Positions 8,068-18,180 of a stretch of 64,000 nucleotides of DNA are shown here, piece by piece. A program made the position numbers and the translations under genes. This stretch comes from Chloracidobacterium sp. (GTDB taxonomy: Bacteria > Acidobacteriota > Blastocatellia > Chloracidobacteriales > Chloracidobacteriaceae). Position 1 is the stretch's first letter; each line of letters starts with the position of its first letter. The DNA lies in NCBI GenBank assembly GCA_025057975.1, contig JANWUV010000002.1:124001-188000 (forward strand). Direction: 5' to 3'. A model generated the notes under the pieces. That model was not told the origin of the DNA and ran no database searches. It was given only the letters and a program-made list of their open reading frames with translations.

Positions 8068-9897
8068 ATGAAGCGTAAGAAGCCGACCAAAATTCTCTAC
8101 ACGTTTTTGGCCGTTATCCTCGCTTTGACTATTGCGCCGCTGGCGACCGTCAGTTGGAAGCTCATCGGTCTTGGACGCGAGGCCATGCGTCGCAATGAGC
8201 GTGTTGAACAGCTTCGTTCGGTTCTGCTAGTGGCGAACGAATTGCAAACCTACATCGGCGGCTACCGGCAGCAGGTGAGGGGGCTGGCGCACACGCTTGA
8301 GGTGACCGGTGGGGTAGAGACGTTACTCAAACAGAGTGGAACAGCGCGCGATCAATATTTGGAGAAGTTTCTGGGTAATGATCCCAACCTTATTCTGCTA
8401 GGGATTGTCCCGCAAAGCGCCGGTCAGGACACGCAGCTTGTTGCGAAATGGAACAAGGACAAAATTGCCGCTGAAGAAGTCCGAGGCGCTGTCAGTGAGG
8501 CCTTGCAGGCGGTCAATCTGCGTCCCAACCAAACTTATGTGGGCAAGCCGCAGTACATTCGCTCAAGCAGCGAATTTGCGATTGTGTTGGCGCAGGCGCT
8601 ACCCAGGCCAGACGCCCCGCCGGTAGGACAACAGGAGATTATCGTCGCTGTCGTCAGCTTGGAGCCGATTTTCAATTTGGTCAATGTGACCTCGGCCAGC
8701 GGCAATCTCGATCACGAAACGCTGATGCGTAATGGGAGTCGCGTCGTGCTCTTGGTTGACAAGGAAGGGTACGTGCTGGCGCATCCCGACCGGAAGATGG
8801 TGTATTCCCAAGCCAACTTGGCCGACTGGAGTATTGTCACTAAGTGGCGGGGTACCATCGAGGTGGATTTTTCCGCGCCGCTGGCCGAGCCGTTTGAGAT
8901 CAATCTGGGCGGCCAGCGCCTCTCCATGCTGGGAAGCTGCGCGACGGCGCGGATTGCGCCTGATGTCCCGTTGGGTGTCATCGCCGTCATCAACGAAGCG
9001 GCGGCTTATTCATCGGTGACAACCATGATCTGGCAGGCGGCGGCAATGACACTTGTGACAGCACTCATTGCCGCTGTGGTTGGGGTACTACTCGCCTACT
9101 GGATTGCCTCCCCAATTGCAGCCGTCGCCGCCGGCGCGCGCGCCATCGCCGAAGGTGATTTCTCACGGCGCATCACCGTGCGCAGCCGCTCCGAAATCGG
9201 CCAACTCGCCGACGACTTCAACACTATGGCCGATCACATCCAGCGGTACATCAACGACCTGCGCTTCGCTGTCAATGAAAACCGGGAGTTGTTCCTTGGG
9301 ACGGTCAAGGCGCTGGCGGAAGCGATTGACGGCAAAGACCCCTACACACGTGGTCATTCCGAGCGCGTCAAAATGTATTCCGTGCTCATGGCGGAGCAAA
9401 TGGGCCTAAGTCAGGAGGAAATTGAGGACATTCGCGTCGCGGCGCTTCTGCATGATGTGGGCAAAATCGGGATTGAGGATCGCATTCTGAAAAAACCGGC
9501 GGCGCTGACTGAAGAAGAATACGCCATTATGAAGACGCACCCAGAAAAGGGCGCCAAAATTATGGCAGAGATTCCGCAGATGAAAAAATACATCCCCGGC
9601 ATGTACTACCACCACGAATGCATGGACGGCCGCGGTTACCCACTTGGTTTGAAAGGTGACCAGATTCCGTTGATGGCGCGCATCATCAGCGTCGCCGACA
9701 CGTTCGACGCTATGACGACCAACCGTCCCTACCAGCGCGCGATGCCGACCGACGTGGCCGTACAAAAGATCTGGTCGTTTGCCGGGACGCGCTATGACCC
9801 AAACGTGGTGGCTGCCCTTGAAAGCGCGCTCAAGGCTGGCAAACTAGACGAAGTGATCCAAGGCTACCAAGTTGCGCTTGCGGCCGGCAAAGCCTGA
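8068..9897 (+). CDS. Membrane HD-GYP phosphodiesterase with Cache-like sensor and HAMP domain
   Basis: A 609-residue receptor. After a basic start (MKRKKPTK) comes a membrane helix near residues 10-32, a periplasmic sensor of about 270 residues resembling dCache domains (VVLLVDKEGYVLAHPD), a second membrane helix near 310-335, a HAMP linker ending in EIGQLADDFNTMADHI, and an HD-GYP output domain. The catalytic motifs are intact: HDVGKIGIEDRIL and HHECMDGRGYPLG. HD-GYP domains hydrolyse cyclic di-GMP. ATG 8068 is preferred because AGGTG lies just upstream; an ATG 16 codons earlier has no ribosome site. A membrane diguanylate cyclase at 55153-57030 could supply the substrate. Confidence 0.9.
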   Translation: MKRKKPTKILYTFLAVILALTIAPLATVSWKLIGLGREAMRRNERVEQLRSVLLVANELQTYIGGYRQQVRGLAHTLEVTGGVETLLKQSGTARDQYLEKFLGNDPNLILLGIVPQSAGQDTQLVAKWNKDKIAAEEVRGAVSEALQAVNLRPNQTYVGKPQYIRSSSEFAIVLAQALPRPDAPPVGQQEIIVAVVSLEPIFNLVNVTSASGNLDHETLMRNGSRVVLLVDKEGYVLAHPDRKMVYSQANLADWSIVTKWRGTIEVDFSAPLAEPFEINLGGQRLSMLGSCATARIAPDVPLGVIAVINEAAAYSSVTTMIWQAAAMTLVTALIAAVVGVLLAYWIASPIAAVAAGARAIAEGDFSRRITVRSRSEIGQLADDFNTMADHIQRYINDLRFAVNENRELFLGTVKALAEAIDGKDPYTRGHSERVKMYSVLMAEQMGLSQEEIEDIRVAALLHDVGKIGIEDRILKKPAALTEEEYAIMKTHPEKGAKIMAEIPQMKKYIPGMYYHHECMDGRGYPLGLKGDQIPLMARIISVADTFDAMTTNRPYQRAMPTDVAVQKIWSFAGTRYDPNVVAALESALKAGKLDEVIQGYQVALAAGKA

Positions 9898-9951
9898 TAT
9901 ACTCTTTGTTGGTTCTCAACCGCGCCGGACCAACCGGCCCCTACGACGCCC

Positions 9952-11601
9952 ATGCTGTTGAATCGTTACTTTGCGCGCTTCGCGCTGCTGCTCATGGTTG
10001 TCTCCGCCGTTGGCGGCGGACTGACAATGCGTTTCAGTTCGGCGGGCCGAGGCCATCAGGTTGGGCCGCCGGAACACCAGCAGCGCGCTGAACTGGAGCG
10101 GCTGATGCGCGAGGCGCAGGAGGTGGTCATGGCGCACTACGTCGCGCCGACATCGCCGGAAGCGCTGACGAAAGCCGCCATTCAGGGCATGCTCCATGTA
10201 CTGGATCCGCACTCGAACTTCTTCGACAGCAAAGAGTTTCAGGAGATGCGTACGGAGCAGCACAGCCGTTTCTACGGCATCGGCGTCTCGATTGCGCGGC
10301 GGAATGACCGGGTGTACGTCCTCGCCACCATCCCGAACACGCCAGCGGCGAAAGCCGGTCTGCGCGCCGGCGACGCCATCCTCAAGGTCAATGATGAAGT
10401 CGCCGTGGAGTGGACGACCCGTCAAGTGCTTGAAAAGGTGCGCGGCGAACGTGGCGAGCCGGTCTCAATCACCGTTGAGCGATTAGGCGTCCCGAAACCC
10501 CTGACCTTTTCAATGGTCCGGGACGCCGTACCACTGCCTTCGATTCGGACGGCGTTTATGGTGCGTCCCGGCATCGGCTACATTGCGCTGTCGGGCGGCT
10601 TCAACACAACGACGGAAGACGAACTGCGCCGCGCTATGAACGAGCTGACGGCGCAGGGGATGCAGTCCCTGATTCTCGACCTGCGCGGCAATCCTGGCGG
10701 CTTGCTGCCGCAGGCGGTCAGCGTGGCTGACATGTTTCTGCGGCGCGACCAAAAAATTGTCGCCGTCCGGGGCCGCGCCGGCCACGGCGGCGAAGAAGCG
10801 CGGGAATACCGCGCCAAAAACACGGCTCCGTTTGAAAAGCCGCTGGTCGTGCTCATTGATCGTCACTCGGCTTCGGCTTCGGAGATTGTCTCTGGCGCGT
10901 TGCAGGACCATGATCGCGCCCTCATTGTCGGTGAACCGAGCTTTGGCAAGGGGCTTGTGCAGCGTGTGTTTGAACTGCCCTTCGGGGCTGGTCTCACTCT
11001 GACAACGGCGAAGTACTACACGCCCAGCGGGCGCTGCATTCAGCGCTCTTACGCCGGTGGTTTGCTTTACGCCTACTACACGCACCAGTCCGCCGAGTCC
11101 GCGCCGGTTGGTGAAGCAACGGCGACCGATATGGGGCGGACGGTTTACGGCGGCGGCGGCATTACTCCCGACATCATCGTGAAATCGGAGAGCTTCACCG
11201 CCGTTCAATCGAAGCTCTCTGACGCGGCTTTTGAATTCGCCCGGCATTTGGCCGCCGGACTCGTGCCGGGACTGGTGAACTACCGCATTGAACGCACCGA
11301 GCACCACCGTCAGTTGCGCGACAGCGATTTCCCAATCACAGACAAGGTGACGGCGGCGTTTCGTGAGTTTCTCAAAAACGACGCCCGGTTTGCTGGGCTT
11401 GAAAGCGCCGTGATACCCAACTTGGAGTTTACAAAACGCCAAATCCGGCAACACTTGGTGACGGCCGCCTACGGTACGGAGGCTGGTTTTCGCCTCCAAC
11501 TGACCGCCGATCCACAGCTTCTGCGTGCGATTGAGGCTGTCCCACAGGCGGTGGAGTTGGCGCAGCGCGCTTGGTTGGCCGCCGGACAGCGCCGTGAGTG
11601 A
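9952..11601 (+). CDS. ctpA: S41 family C-terminal processing protease (CtpA)
   Basis: A 549-residue serine protease. The N-terminus is a signal peptide or anchor (residues 6-25, hydrophobic). A PDZ domain spans roughly 90-175, with the ligand loop and IPNTPAAKAGLRAGDAILKVND. The S41 core contains LRGNPGGLLPQAV, the serine in SASASEIVSGAL near 306-312 and the lysine in GKGLVQ. These Ser-Lys proteases cut the C-termini of periplasmic or photosystem-type proteins. About 150 residues after the core (from 400 on) resemble no domain I recognise. The gene starts 54 bases after the HD-GYP gene and may share its transcript. Confidence 0.9.
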   Translation: MLLNRYFARFALLLMVVSAVGGGLTMRFSSAGRGHQVGPPEHQQRAELERLMREAQEVVMAHYVAPTSPEALTKAAIQGMLHVLDPHSNFFDSKEFQEMRTEQHSRFYGIGVSIARRNDRVYVLATIPNTPAAKAGLRAGDAILKVNDEVAVEWTTRQVLEKVRGERGEPVSITVERLGVPKPLTFSMVRDAVPLPSIRTAFMVRPGIGYIALSGGFNTTTEDELRRAMNELTAQGMQSLILDLRGNPGGLLPQAVSVADMFLRRDQKIVAVRGRAGHGGEEAREYRAKNTAPFEKPLVVLIDRHSASASEIVSGALQDHDRALIVGEPSFGKGLVQRVFELPFGAGLTLTTAKYYTPSGRCIQRSYAGGLLYAYYTHQSAESAPVGEATATDMGRTVYGGGGITPDIIVKSESFTAVQSKLSDAAFEFARHLAAGLVPGLVNYRIERTEHHRQLRDSDFPITDKVTAAFREFLKNDARFAGLESAVIPNLEFTKRQIRQHLVTAAYGTEAGFRLQLTADPQLLRAIEAVPQAVELAQRAWLAAGQRRE

Positions 11602-11658
11602 CCGCCTGCGTGTTCTTCGCCCGGCGGCGCAATGTTTTGGAAGGAGTTATCCCTCGTT

Positions 11659-12828
11659 ATGCCTCAAACGGATTTCTTGAATTTCGACAGTTTGCTGGCT
11701 CCGGAAGAGATACAGATTCGGGAGGTTGCCCGACAGTTCGTCCGTGAGCGCGTGTTGCCGGTGATAGAAGACTGCTACGAGCGCGGCGTCTACCCGACTG
11801 AACTCATCAAGCCAATGGGGGAACTTGGCTTTTACGGCTGTACTTTGCCGGAAACCTACGGCTGCGCCGGCCTCAACAATATCGCTTACGGCCTCATCAT
11901 GCAGGAACTGGAAGGGGGCGATTCAGGAGTGCGGAGCTTCGCCTCGGTGCAAAGTTCGCTGGTGATGTACCCGATTTATATGTACGGCACGGAGGAGCAG
12001 AAGCGCAAATGGCTGCCGGCGCTGGCGAAGGGCGAGAAAATCGGCTGTTTTGGTTTGACCGAGCCGGATTACGGCTCAAACCCGGCTGATATGGTGACGC
12101 GCGCCGAGCGGACAAAGTACGGTTGGAAGCTCAACGGCGCGAAGATGTGGATTACTAATGGCTCTATCGCCGACGTGGCTGTTGTCTGGGCCAAAACCGG
12201 CGCGGACGCCCGTAGTATTCGCGGCTTTTTGGTCGAGAAAGGAACGCCCGGTTTCAGCGCGCCGGAAATCAAAAGGAAACACTCGCTGCGGGCCTCGATT
12301 ACGTCGGAACTGATCTTCCAAGACTGTGAAATCCCGGAAGAAAACATTTTGCCGAACGTGGAAGGATTGCGCGGCCCGCTGTCGTGCCTCAATCAAGCGC
12401 GGTACGGCATTGCGTGGGGTGCGGTGGGGTCGGCCATGGCGACCTACACGACGGCGCTAGAGTATTCGCTGTCACGGATTCAGTTCGGCAAGCCCATTGC
12501 GGCCTTTCAGCTGACACAGCGCAAGCTGGCGGATATGATCACAGAAATCTCAAAGGCGCAGCTATTGGCCTATCATGTCGGCAAGCTCAAGGACGCCGGA
12601 AAGGTCACGCCAGCGCAGATTTCCATGGCCAAGCGCAACAATGTGGCGATGGCGCTGGGAGTCGCCCGTGAAGCGCGGACGATTCTTGGCGCAAATGGCA
12701 TCAGCGCCGAATATCCCGTCATGCGGCACATGAACAATCTTGAATCGGTGTTGACCTACGAGGGCACGCACGATATCCACACGCTGATTATCGGCGCAGA
12801 AGTCACCGGCATTCAAGCTTTCAAGTAG
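11659..12828 (+). CDS. Acyl-CoA dehydrogenase, glutaryl-CoA dehydrogenase type
   Basis: A 389-residue flavoprotein. Features of the glutaryl-CoA dehydrogenase branch are DFLNFDSLL at the start, [30 protein letters not shown], the substrate-binding arginine region [12 protein letters not shown], and the catalytic glutamate in [12 protein letters not shown], followed by ITGIQAF-like VTGIQAF. It would oxidise and decarboxylate glutaryl-CoA to crotonyl-CoA in lysine or aromatic breakdown. ATG 11659 follows AAGGAG at about 12 bases; an in-frame ATG at 11632 lies before this site. No other gene of the pathway is next to it. Confidence 0.9.
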   Translation: MPQTDFLNFDSLLAPEEIQIREVARQFVRERVLPVIEDCYERGVYPTELIKPMGELGFYGCTLPETYGCAGLNNIAYGLIMQELEGGDSGVRSFASVQSSLVMYPIYMYGTEEQKRKWLPALAKGEKIGCFGLTEPDYGSNPADMVTRAERTKYGWKLNGAKMWITNGSIADVAVVWAKTGADARSIRGFLVEKGTPGFSAPEIKRKHSLRASITSELIFQDCEIPEENILPNVEGLRGPLSCLNQARYGIAWGAVGSAMATYTTALEYSLSRIQFGKPIAAFQLTQRKLADMITEISKAQLLAYHVGKLKDAGKVTPAQISMAKRNNVAMALGVAREARTILGANGISAEYPVMRHMNNLESVLTYEGTHDIHTLIIGAEVTGIQAFK

Positions 12829-12901
12829 CCAAGCTCCGCATAGAAACGCTGAATTTGCGCCGCATCTCCGGCGTCATTGCGCCTCGGCGCGAGCTTTGAT
12901 C

Positions 12902-14887
12902 ATGCCGTTTGAACTTGTTGCACCCTACGCGCCCTGCGGCGACCAGCCGGCGGCGATTGAAACACTGGTCAAAAACTTCCAAAACGGCGCCAAACACCAA
13001 ATTTTGCTCGGCGTCACCGGGTCGGGCAAAACCTTCACCGTTGCCAACGTCATTGCCCGGCTTCAGCGCCCGGCGCTCGTCATGGCGCACAACAAGACGC
13101 TCGCCGCGCAGCTTTACCAAGAGTTCAAGAGCTTTTTCCCACACAATGCAGTCGAGTACTTTGTCAGTTACTACGACTACTACCAGCCGGAGGCTTATGT
13201 TCCAGCGACCGACACCTACATCGAGAAGGAAGCCACCATCAACGACGAGATAGACCGGCTGCGGTTGTCGGCGACGCGGGCGGCTTTTGAGCGGCGCGAC
13301 TTCATTATCGTCGCGTCGGTGTCCTGCATTTACGGCATCGGCGATCCTGACGCTTACTTCGGTATGATCTGTTTCGTCGAACCGGGCCAGACGATCCGCC
13401 GCAACAAGCTCATCGAGCGGTTGGTCGAGTTGCAGTATGACCGTGACGACGAAGACTTTGCGCGCGGGACGTTTCGCGTCCGAGGCGATACGGTGGAAGT
13501 GCATCCGAGCTACGCCGAGCAGGCGCTGCGGATTTCCTTCTGGGGCGACGAAATTGACGCGCTGGAGCTGTTTGACCCCCTGCTGGGCGAAACGATTGAG
13601 CGGATTACGCACAAGTACCCCATTTATCCCAAGTCGCATTACGTTACGCCGAAACATATTGTCCAGCGGGCGATCGAGACCATCCAGCGGGAGTTGGATG
13701 AGTGGGAGGCAGTGCTGCTGGCGCAGGGTAAGACCGTTGAAGCGCAGCGCCTGCGCCAGCGAACAACCTACGACCTGGAAATGATGCGGGAGCTGGGTTT
13801 CTGTCGCGGCATTGAGAACTATTCACGGCATTTGACGGGGCGACGGCCGGGCGAGCCTCCGCCGACGCTGTTTGACTATCTGCCGGATGATACGCTCATT
13901 GTCGTGGACGAAAGCCACCAGACCGTGCCGCAGGTACGCGGCATGTATGCCGGCGACCGTTCGCGCAAGCAAACCCTAGTGGATTTCGGTTTCCGGTTGC
14001 CCAGCGCATTGGACAATCGTCCGCTGAACTTCGCCGAGTGGGAACAGCGCGTCGGACAGGTGCTGTTTGTGTCGGCGACGCCGGGGCCATACGAGTTGGC
14101 CTGTACCGGGGGAGAAGTCGTTGAGCAAATTATTCGTCCAACAGGTCTGCTCGATCCGGTCATCAGCGTTCGTCCAGTACGCGGACAGATTGACGACCTG
14201 TTAGGCGAGATTCGACAGTGTAAGGCGCGGGGCGAACGGGCGCTGGTGCTGACGCTGACAAAAAAGATGGCCGAGGATTTGACGGACTACTACGCCGAGG
14301 TCGGCGTCAACGTCCGCTACCTGCACGCCGACATTGAAACGCTCGACCGCGTCAAGATCATCCGCGACCTACGCCGGGGCGATTTCGACGTATTGGTAGG
14401 CGTCAACCTGCTACGCGAAGGGATGGATTTACCAGAAGTGTCGTTGGTGGCGATCCTCGACGCCGACAAGGAAGGCTTTCTGCGCAGTGAAGCCTCGCTT
14501 ATTCAGATCATTGGACGCGCCGCGCGGCATGTGAACGGTAAGGCGATCCTCTACGCCGACCGTGTGACCGACTCAATGCGCAAGGCGATGGATGTGACGG
14601 CGTACCGCCGCCGCGTTCAGCAGGCGTACAACCTCGAACACGGCGTCACGCCGCGCAGCATCGTCAAGCCTGTTGAAGCGACGCTGGTGACGGCGCACGA
14701 GGCGGCTTATTTCAAGACGACGCTAGATCTGGAGCAGTTCGAGGCGTATGCGCCGGAGCGTTTGGAAGCCACCATTGCGCAACTGGAAGCGGAGATGCGC
14801 GCGGCGGCCAAGGCGCTTGAGTTTGAAAAGGCGGCGGCGCTGCGCGACAAGATCAAGTACTTGAAGTCGCGGCAAGTGTTCGCCTGA
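12902..14887 (+). CDS. uvrB: Excinuclease ABC subunit B
   Basis: A 661-residue UvrB. It has Walker [15 protein letters not shown], the beta-hairpin region [12 protein letters not shown] used to probe damaged DNA, the DEAH-like VVDESHQ motif, helicase motif [23 protein letters not shown], and the C-terminal UVR coiled-coil domain (about 620-660) that binds UvrC. It acts with UvrA and UvrC in nucleotide excision repair. ATG 12902 is used; a TTG two codons upstream is possible. The length is typical of the family. Confidence 0.97.
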   Translation: MPFELVAPYAPCGDQPAAIETLVKNFQNGAKHQILLGVTGSGKTFTVANVIARLQRPALVMAHNKTLAAQLYQEFKSFFPHNAVEYFVSYYDYYQPEAYVPATDTYIEKEATINDEIDRLRLSATRAAFERRDFIIVASVSCIYGIGDPDAYFGMICFVEPGQTIRRNKLIERLVELQYDRDDEDFARGTFRVRGDTVEVHPSYAEQALRISFWGDEIDALELFDPLLGETIERITHKYPIYPKSHYVTPKHIVQRAIETIQRELDEWEAVLLAQGKTVEAQRLRQRTTYDLEMMRELGFCRGIENYSRHLTGRRPGEPPPTLFDYLPDDTLIVVDESHQTVPQVRGMYAGDRSRKQTLVDFGFRLPSALDNRPLNFAEWEQRVGQVLFVSATPGPYELACTGGEVVEQIIRPTGLLDPVISVRPVRGQIDDLLGEIRQCKARGERALVLTLTKKMAEDLTDYYAEVGVNVRYLHADIETLDRVKIIRDLRRGDFDVLVGVNLLREGMDLPEVSLVAILDADKEGFLRSEASLIQIIGRAARHVNGKAILYADRVTDSMRKAMDVTAYRRRVQQAYNLEHGVTPRSIVKPVEATLVTAHEAAYFKTTLDLEQFEAYAPERLEATIAQLEAEMRAAAKALEFEKAAALRDKIKYLKSRQVFA

Positions 14888-14944
14888 ACCGAGGCGTTGC
14901 CCGCTTCGGGCGAGCGTTGCACCGCGCTCGTTTTGCGCTGTTTG

Positions 14945-15574
14945 ATGCCTACTCGTTTGTGGCTTGTGCGGCACGGCAAAACGGACAATCCCGAACAGCG
15001 GTGCTACGGCTGGCGGGATGTGCCGTTGCATGCGGAAGGTCATGAGCAGATGCGCCGGTGCGCGGCGAAGCTCCGGCAGGTGGCATTGGCGGCGGTTGCG
15101 ACGAGCGACTTTACGCGGACGATGGAAAGCGCCCGCTACTTTGCGAAGCCACGGGCGCTGGTGGTGCAACCGTACGCCGCGTTGCGTGAGATTCATTTCG
15201 GCGCGTTGGAAGGGCTGACGTTCAGCGAAGTCGAAGCGCGCTACCCGGCGACGGCGCGGGCGTGGGTTTCATCCCCGGCGACAGTTCACTTCCCGGATGG
15301 TGAGTGTTTCGCCGACGTACGGGCGCGGGTGACGCCGTGGGTGGAAAACTGGCTGCGCCGCTGGGCGGGGACGACGACACTGCTGGTCATTCACAGCGGC
15401 ACAATGCGGGCGCTGGTGCAGTGGATGACCGGCTGTGACCCGCACGCGACCCTGATGGTCAAAATTGCCTATGGAGACGCCCTGCTTTGTACGCAGGACG
15501 CCGCCGGTTCACCATGGCGGATTGAGCATATCCCGTACGAGGAGACGACCGGCGTCAGGCTTGTGCTCCAGTAG
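14945..15574 (+). CDS. Histidine phosphatase family protein
   Basis: A 209-residue protein of the phosphoglycerate mutase-like superfamily. The catalytic RHG motif lies at the start (TRLWLVRHGKTD), with the second histidine in VIHSGTMRALV near 165 and the acid in EIHFGALEGLTFSEVE near 85. The sequence resembles alpha-ribazole phosphatase (CobC) and broad-specificity phosphatases; the substrate cannot be decided. ATG 14945 is chosen because it gives the standard N-terminus. It follows uvrB after 57 bases. Confidence 0.85.
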   Translation: MPTRLWLVRHGKTDNPEQRCYGWRDVPLHAEGHEQMRRCAAKLRQVALAAVATSDFTRTMESARYFAKPRALVVQPYAALREIHFGALEGLTFSEVEARYPATARAWVSSPATVHFPDGECFADVRARVTPWVENWLRRWAGTTTLLVIHSGTMRALVQWMTGCDPHATLMVKIAYGDALLCTQDAAGSPWRIEHIPYEETTGVRLVLQ

Positions 15575-15680
15575 TTTCAGGAACGGCCAAGAAAACCGTC
15601 CCCTGGCAGGCGTCCATGTCTCCGGTGATGGCGCACTCGGCGGTACGGCCTATGCCTTCTCTAAAAAAAAACGGCGCACG

Positions 15681-16133
15681 TTACTCAACCGGCGGCGGCG
15701 CGCTTTCAGTCGGCGACGTTTCTCCTACCGGCAAATCCGCTGAACCCTTTTCTGCTGTCGCAGCTAGCGATGCCGCTCCCTTCAGCCGCGTGTCCAGTTC
15801 ACGGATGCGCGCCGCTTTACCGCGCAACTTGCGCAGATAGTACAGCTTGGCGCGGCGGACGCGCCCACGACGCACCACCTCAATTTTGTCAATGCTAGGT
15901 GAATGCAGTGGGAAAATGCGCTCGACTCCAACCCCAAAACTCACCTTGCGCACCGTGAAGGTTTCGCGGACGCCGCCATGCTTGCGAGCAATCACAATGC
16001 CTTCAAAAACCTGAATCCGCTCCTTTTCACCTTCCTTGATCTTGACATGGACACGCACTGTATCGCCGGGACCGAATGATGGATGTTCACGCAGGTAAGC
16101 TTGCTCAACAGCCTGCAGTTCGGGCTTGATCAT
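15681..16133 (-). CDS. rplS: Ribosomal protein bL19
   Basis: A 150-residue bL19 of the large ribosomal subunit. The core (about 1-115) is standard: [47 protein letters not shown], and [14 protein letters not shown]. The last 35 residues or so are an Ala-, Ser- and Pro-rich tail beyond the usual end near 115-120. Its start overlaps the end of trmD by 29 bases. It is the last gene of the ffh-rpsP-khpA-rimM-trmD-rplS block. Confidence 0.95.
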   Translation of the reverse strand: MIKPELQAVEQAYLREHPSFGPGDTVRVHVKIKEGEKERIQVFEGIVIARKHGGVRETFTVRKVSFGVGVERIFPLHSPSIDKIEVVRRGRVRRAKLYYLRKLRGKAARIRELDTRLKGAASLAATAEKGSADLPVGETSPTESAPPPVE

Positions 16134-16923
16134 GGTCTCTGGTTTCCTCGCACGCTAAGATTGATGGGGCTTGACGCGCCGGCGGCGTCGCCGACGCAGA
16201 CAGCAGCTCCGTCAGCAACCGCCGGTCGGTGTCGTCCAGCCGCGTCGGGTCAGTTAAGAGGTCGGGACGGTAACGGAGTGTTTTTCGCAACGCCGCCCGC
16301 CGTCGCCACAGTTCAACTTCCGCATGGTTGCCGGTGAGTAGTTCGGCAGGGACAGACCAACCACGATAGGTCGCCGGACGGGTGTATACTGGATAGTCAA
16401 GCCGTCCGGTCTGAAACGACTCATGCCGCGCCGAAGTCGGACTACCCAGCACTTCTGGGACAAGCCGGATGACGGCATCCATCACCACCATCGCCGCCGG
16501 TTCGCCGCCGCTTAGAACATAATCCCCAATTGAAAGCTCCTCCGTCGCCACATGCTCGGCGATACGCTCATCCACGCCTTCGTAACGCCCGCAAATTAAC
16601 ACCACCTGCGTACGCTGGCTCAGGCGCAGCGCCGCCGCCTGATCAAAACGCCGTCCTTGGGGCGACAGTAGGATAATCGCTGGATCGGCCTGGCCATGGG
16701 TCAGCGCCTCCACCGCCCGAACAATTGGCTCCGGCTTAAGTACCATGCCGTCTTCTCCGCCGTACGGTCGGTCATCCACAACCTGATGGCGGTCGTACGT
16801 CCAATCGCGTAGGTTGTGAATCCCAATAGCGACTTGGCCACGTTCGAGCGCACGGCGCACAATGCCATGCGTTAGGAAACCGTCGAAAAACGCCGGGAAA
16901 ATGGTGAGTACGTCGAACCGCAT
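16105..16923 (-). CDS. trmD: tRNA (guanine37-N1)-methyltransferase
   Basis: A 272-residue TrmD, which methylates G37 of tRNAs and prevents frameshifting. Characteristic blocks are [46 protein letters not shown], the trefoil-knot SAM site [12 protein letters not shown] and [16 protein letters not shown]. The C-terminal 35 residues run past the usual end and overlap the rplS start. It lies between rimM and rplS as in most bacteria. Confidence 0.97.
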   Translation of the reverse strand: MRFDVLTIFPAFFDGFLTHGIVRRALERGQVAIGIHNLRDWTYDRHQVVDDRPYGGEDGMVLKPEPIVRAVEALTHGQADPAIILLSPQGRRFDQAAALRLSQRTQVVLICGRYEGVDERIAEHVATEELSIGDYVLSGGEPAAMVVMDAVIRLVPEVLGSPTSARHESFQTGRLDYPVYTRPATYRGWSVPAELLTGNHAEVELWRRRAALRKTLRYRPDLLTDPTRLDDTDRRLLTELLSASATPPARQAPSILACEETRDHDQARTAGC

Positions 16924-16987
16924 GGCTTACTCTACCGCCGTCGGCGTCGGCCGAAGCGCCGGATGACGGTCACCCCTCTCTTCGCTA

Positions 16988-17542
16988 TCAATCCAGCAGC
17001 CCCTCCGGGGGCGCAATCCGAATGCGCTTGGCGACTACGTCCACTTCCGTGCAGATGGCACGGACAAACGGAATGAGGTATTCCCGCCGCCGCCCGTTTG
17101 GATGCGCTTGCTCTACAACCAGCAAACCGCCTGCGTACGGTGCAAAATCCGTTACTGTCCCCACCAATTCGCCGTGCGCCAACTCGACACGGCAGCCGAT
17201 CAGTTCGTCGTAAAAGAACTCGTCCGGCGGCGGTGTGACGCGCGCCGACAGCGGTACGCAGACCCGGTAACCCGCTAACGGCTCGACTTGACTGATGTGG
17301 TCGAGGCCGACGAACTTCAGAATAAGCTTAGTTTTGTGAAACCAAGCCGACTCAATTACCGCCGCCCGCTCAGTCCCCTGCGGTGGGCGTAGCCAGACTG
17401 CCACGCCGGGCGCAAAACGTTCCGGATAATCGCTTAGCGAAGTCGCTACCACCTCGCCGCGCAACCCACGCGGACGCCGGATGGTCGCAATCGTCACCCA
17501 TGCTTCGTTGGGTTGCGGCGACGTTCCTCTCGGCGCGCTCAT
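16988..17542 (-). CDS. rimM: 16S rRNA processing protein RimM
   Basis: A 184-residue RimM, a maturation factor for the 30S subunit head that binds uS19. The N-terminal beta-barrel has VTIATIRRPRGLRGEVVATSLSD, and the PRC-barrel domain has YDELIGCRVELAHGELVGTVTDF and ending LIPFVRAICTEVDVVAKRIRI. Its ATG overlaps the khpA stop by four bases, so the two are translationally coupled. About 65 bases separate it from trmD. Confidence 0.95.
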   Translation of the reverse strand: MSAPRGTSPQPNEAWVTIATIRRPRGLRGEVVATSLSDYPERFAPGVAVWLRPPQGTERAAVIESAWFHKTKLILKFVGLDHISQVEPLAGYRVCVPLSARVTPPPDEFFYDELIGCRVELAHGELVGTVTDFAPYAGGLLVVEQAHPNGRRREYLIPFVRAICTEVDVVAKRIRIAPPEGLLD

Positions 17543-17778
17543 TCCTCTACCTCCAGCGTCACACGCCGCGCCGGGGCGCTGCCGATGGCGGACAACACGC
17601 TACGCATCGCTGTGATTGTTCGGCCATGGCGGCCAATGATTTTCCCGACATCTTGGGGTGCAACCGTCAGCCTGATTTCCAAGGTCTGCCCGCGCATTTC
17701 GGCCACCGCTGACACTGCTTCGGGGTTGTCCACCAACGCGCGCGCCATATGCTCCACCAAACGCACCGGGTCCGCCAT
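17539..17778 (-). CDS. khpA: KH-domain RNA-binding protein KhpA
   Basis: A 79-residue single-KH protein (YlqC family). The GxxG loop is KIIGRHGRT within DVGKIIGRHGRTITAMR. Homologues bind small RNAs and affect cell division in Gram-positive bacteria. The start at ATG 17778 (MADPVRLVEHMARAL) matches the family; a longer upstream frame is not needed. It lies between rpsP and rimM as is usual. Confidence 0.92.
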   Translation of the reverse strand: MADPVRLVEHMARALVDNPEAVSAVAEMRGQTLEIRLTVAPQDVGKIIGRHGRTITAMRSVLSAIGSAPARRVTLEVEE

Positions 17779-17827
17779 TGCCGCCGTCCTCACTGCGTCG
17801 CTCTCGCCGCTCCGGCGAGCGCCGCTG

Positions 17828-18100
17828 TTACGACTTGGATGCGGCCGAAGCGGCCGCCTCAGCTTCCCGGCGCGCGCGCGCAATCAATGCCCGAACCGTG
17901 TCGGACGGCTGCGCGCCGCACTTGAGCCAGTAATCCACCCGATCCAGCTTGATGACCAACTCTTCAGGATCAGTTAGTGGATTGCGATAGCCAAGAATCT
18001 CAATAAAGCCGCCGTCGCGCTTCGAGCGTTTCTCGGCGACGACAATGCGATAAAACGGACGCCGACGTTTACCACGGCGCGTCAGACGAATGGAAAGCAC
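17828..18100 (-). CDS. rpsP: Ribosomal protein bS16
   Basis: A 90-residue bS16 of the small ribosomal subunit: LSIRLTRRGKRRRPFYRIVVAE, RDGGFIEILGYRNP, and VDYWLKCGAQPSDTVRALI are conserved. The last 15 residues form an Ala-rich tail. The start codon is GTG 18100. It follows ffh after 80 bases and leads the khpA-rimM-trmD-rplS genes. Confidence 0.95.
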   Translation of the reverse strand: MLSIRLTRRGKRRRPFYRIVVAEKRSKRDGGFIEILGYRNPLTDPEELVIKLDRVDYWLKCGAQPSDTVRALIARARREAEAAASAASKS

Positions 18101-18180
18101 GGCTGTTTTTCCTCCACAGGTTGGAAAAGTTAACCTTCCGTTTTTGTCCCAAACAGTTACCCCTCTTCGCTGGATGCAGG

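Noticed and set aside
7968-8078. Short frame ending just past the HD-GYP start codon
   Set aside because: Could be a leader peptide, but composition is typical of chance and there is no supporting attenuator fold.
10510-11499. Minus-strand frame of 329 codons opposite the C-terminal processing protease
   Set aside because: The plus strand has a complete PDZ-S41 protein; the antisense reading has no motif and is Arg/His-rich.
15663-15671. Nine-base T-run on the minus strand just after rplS
   Set aside because: I found no convincing stem before it, so a Rho-independent terminator could not be supported.
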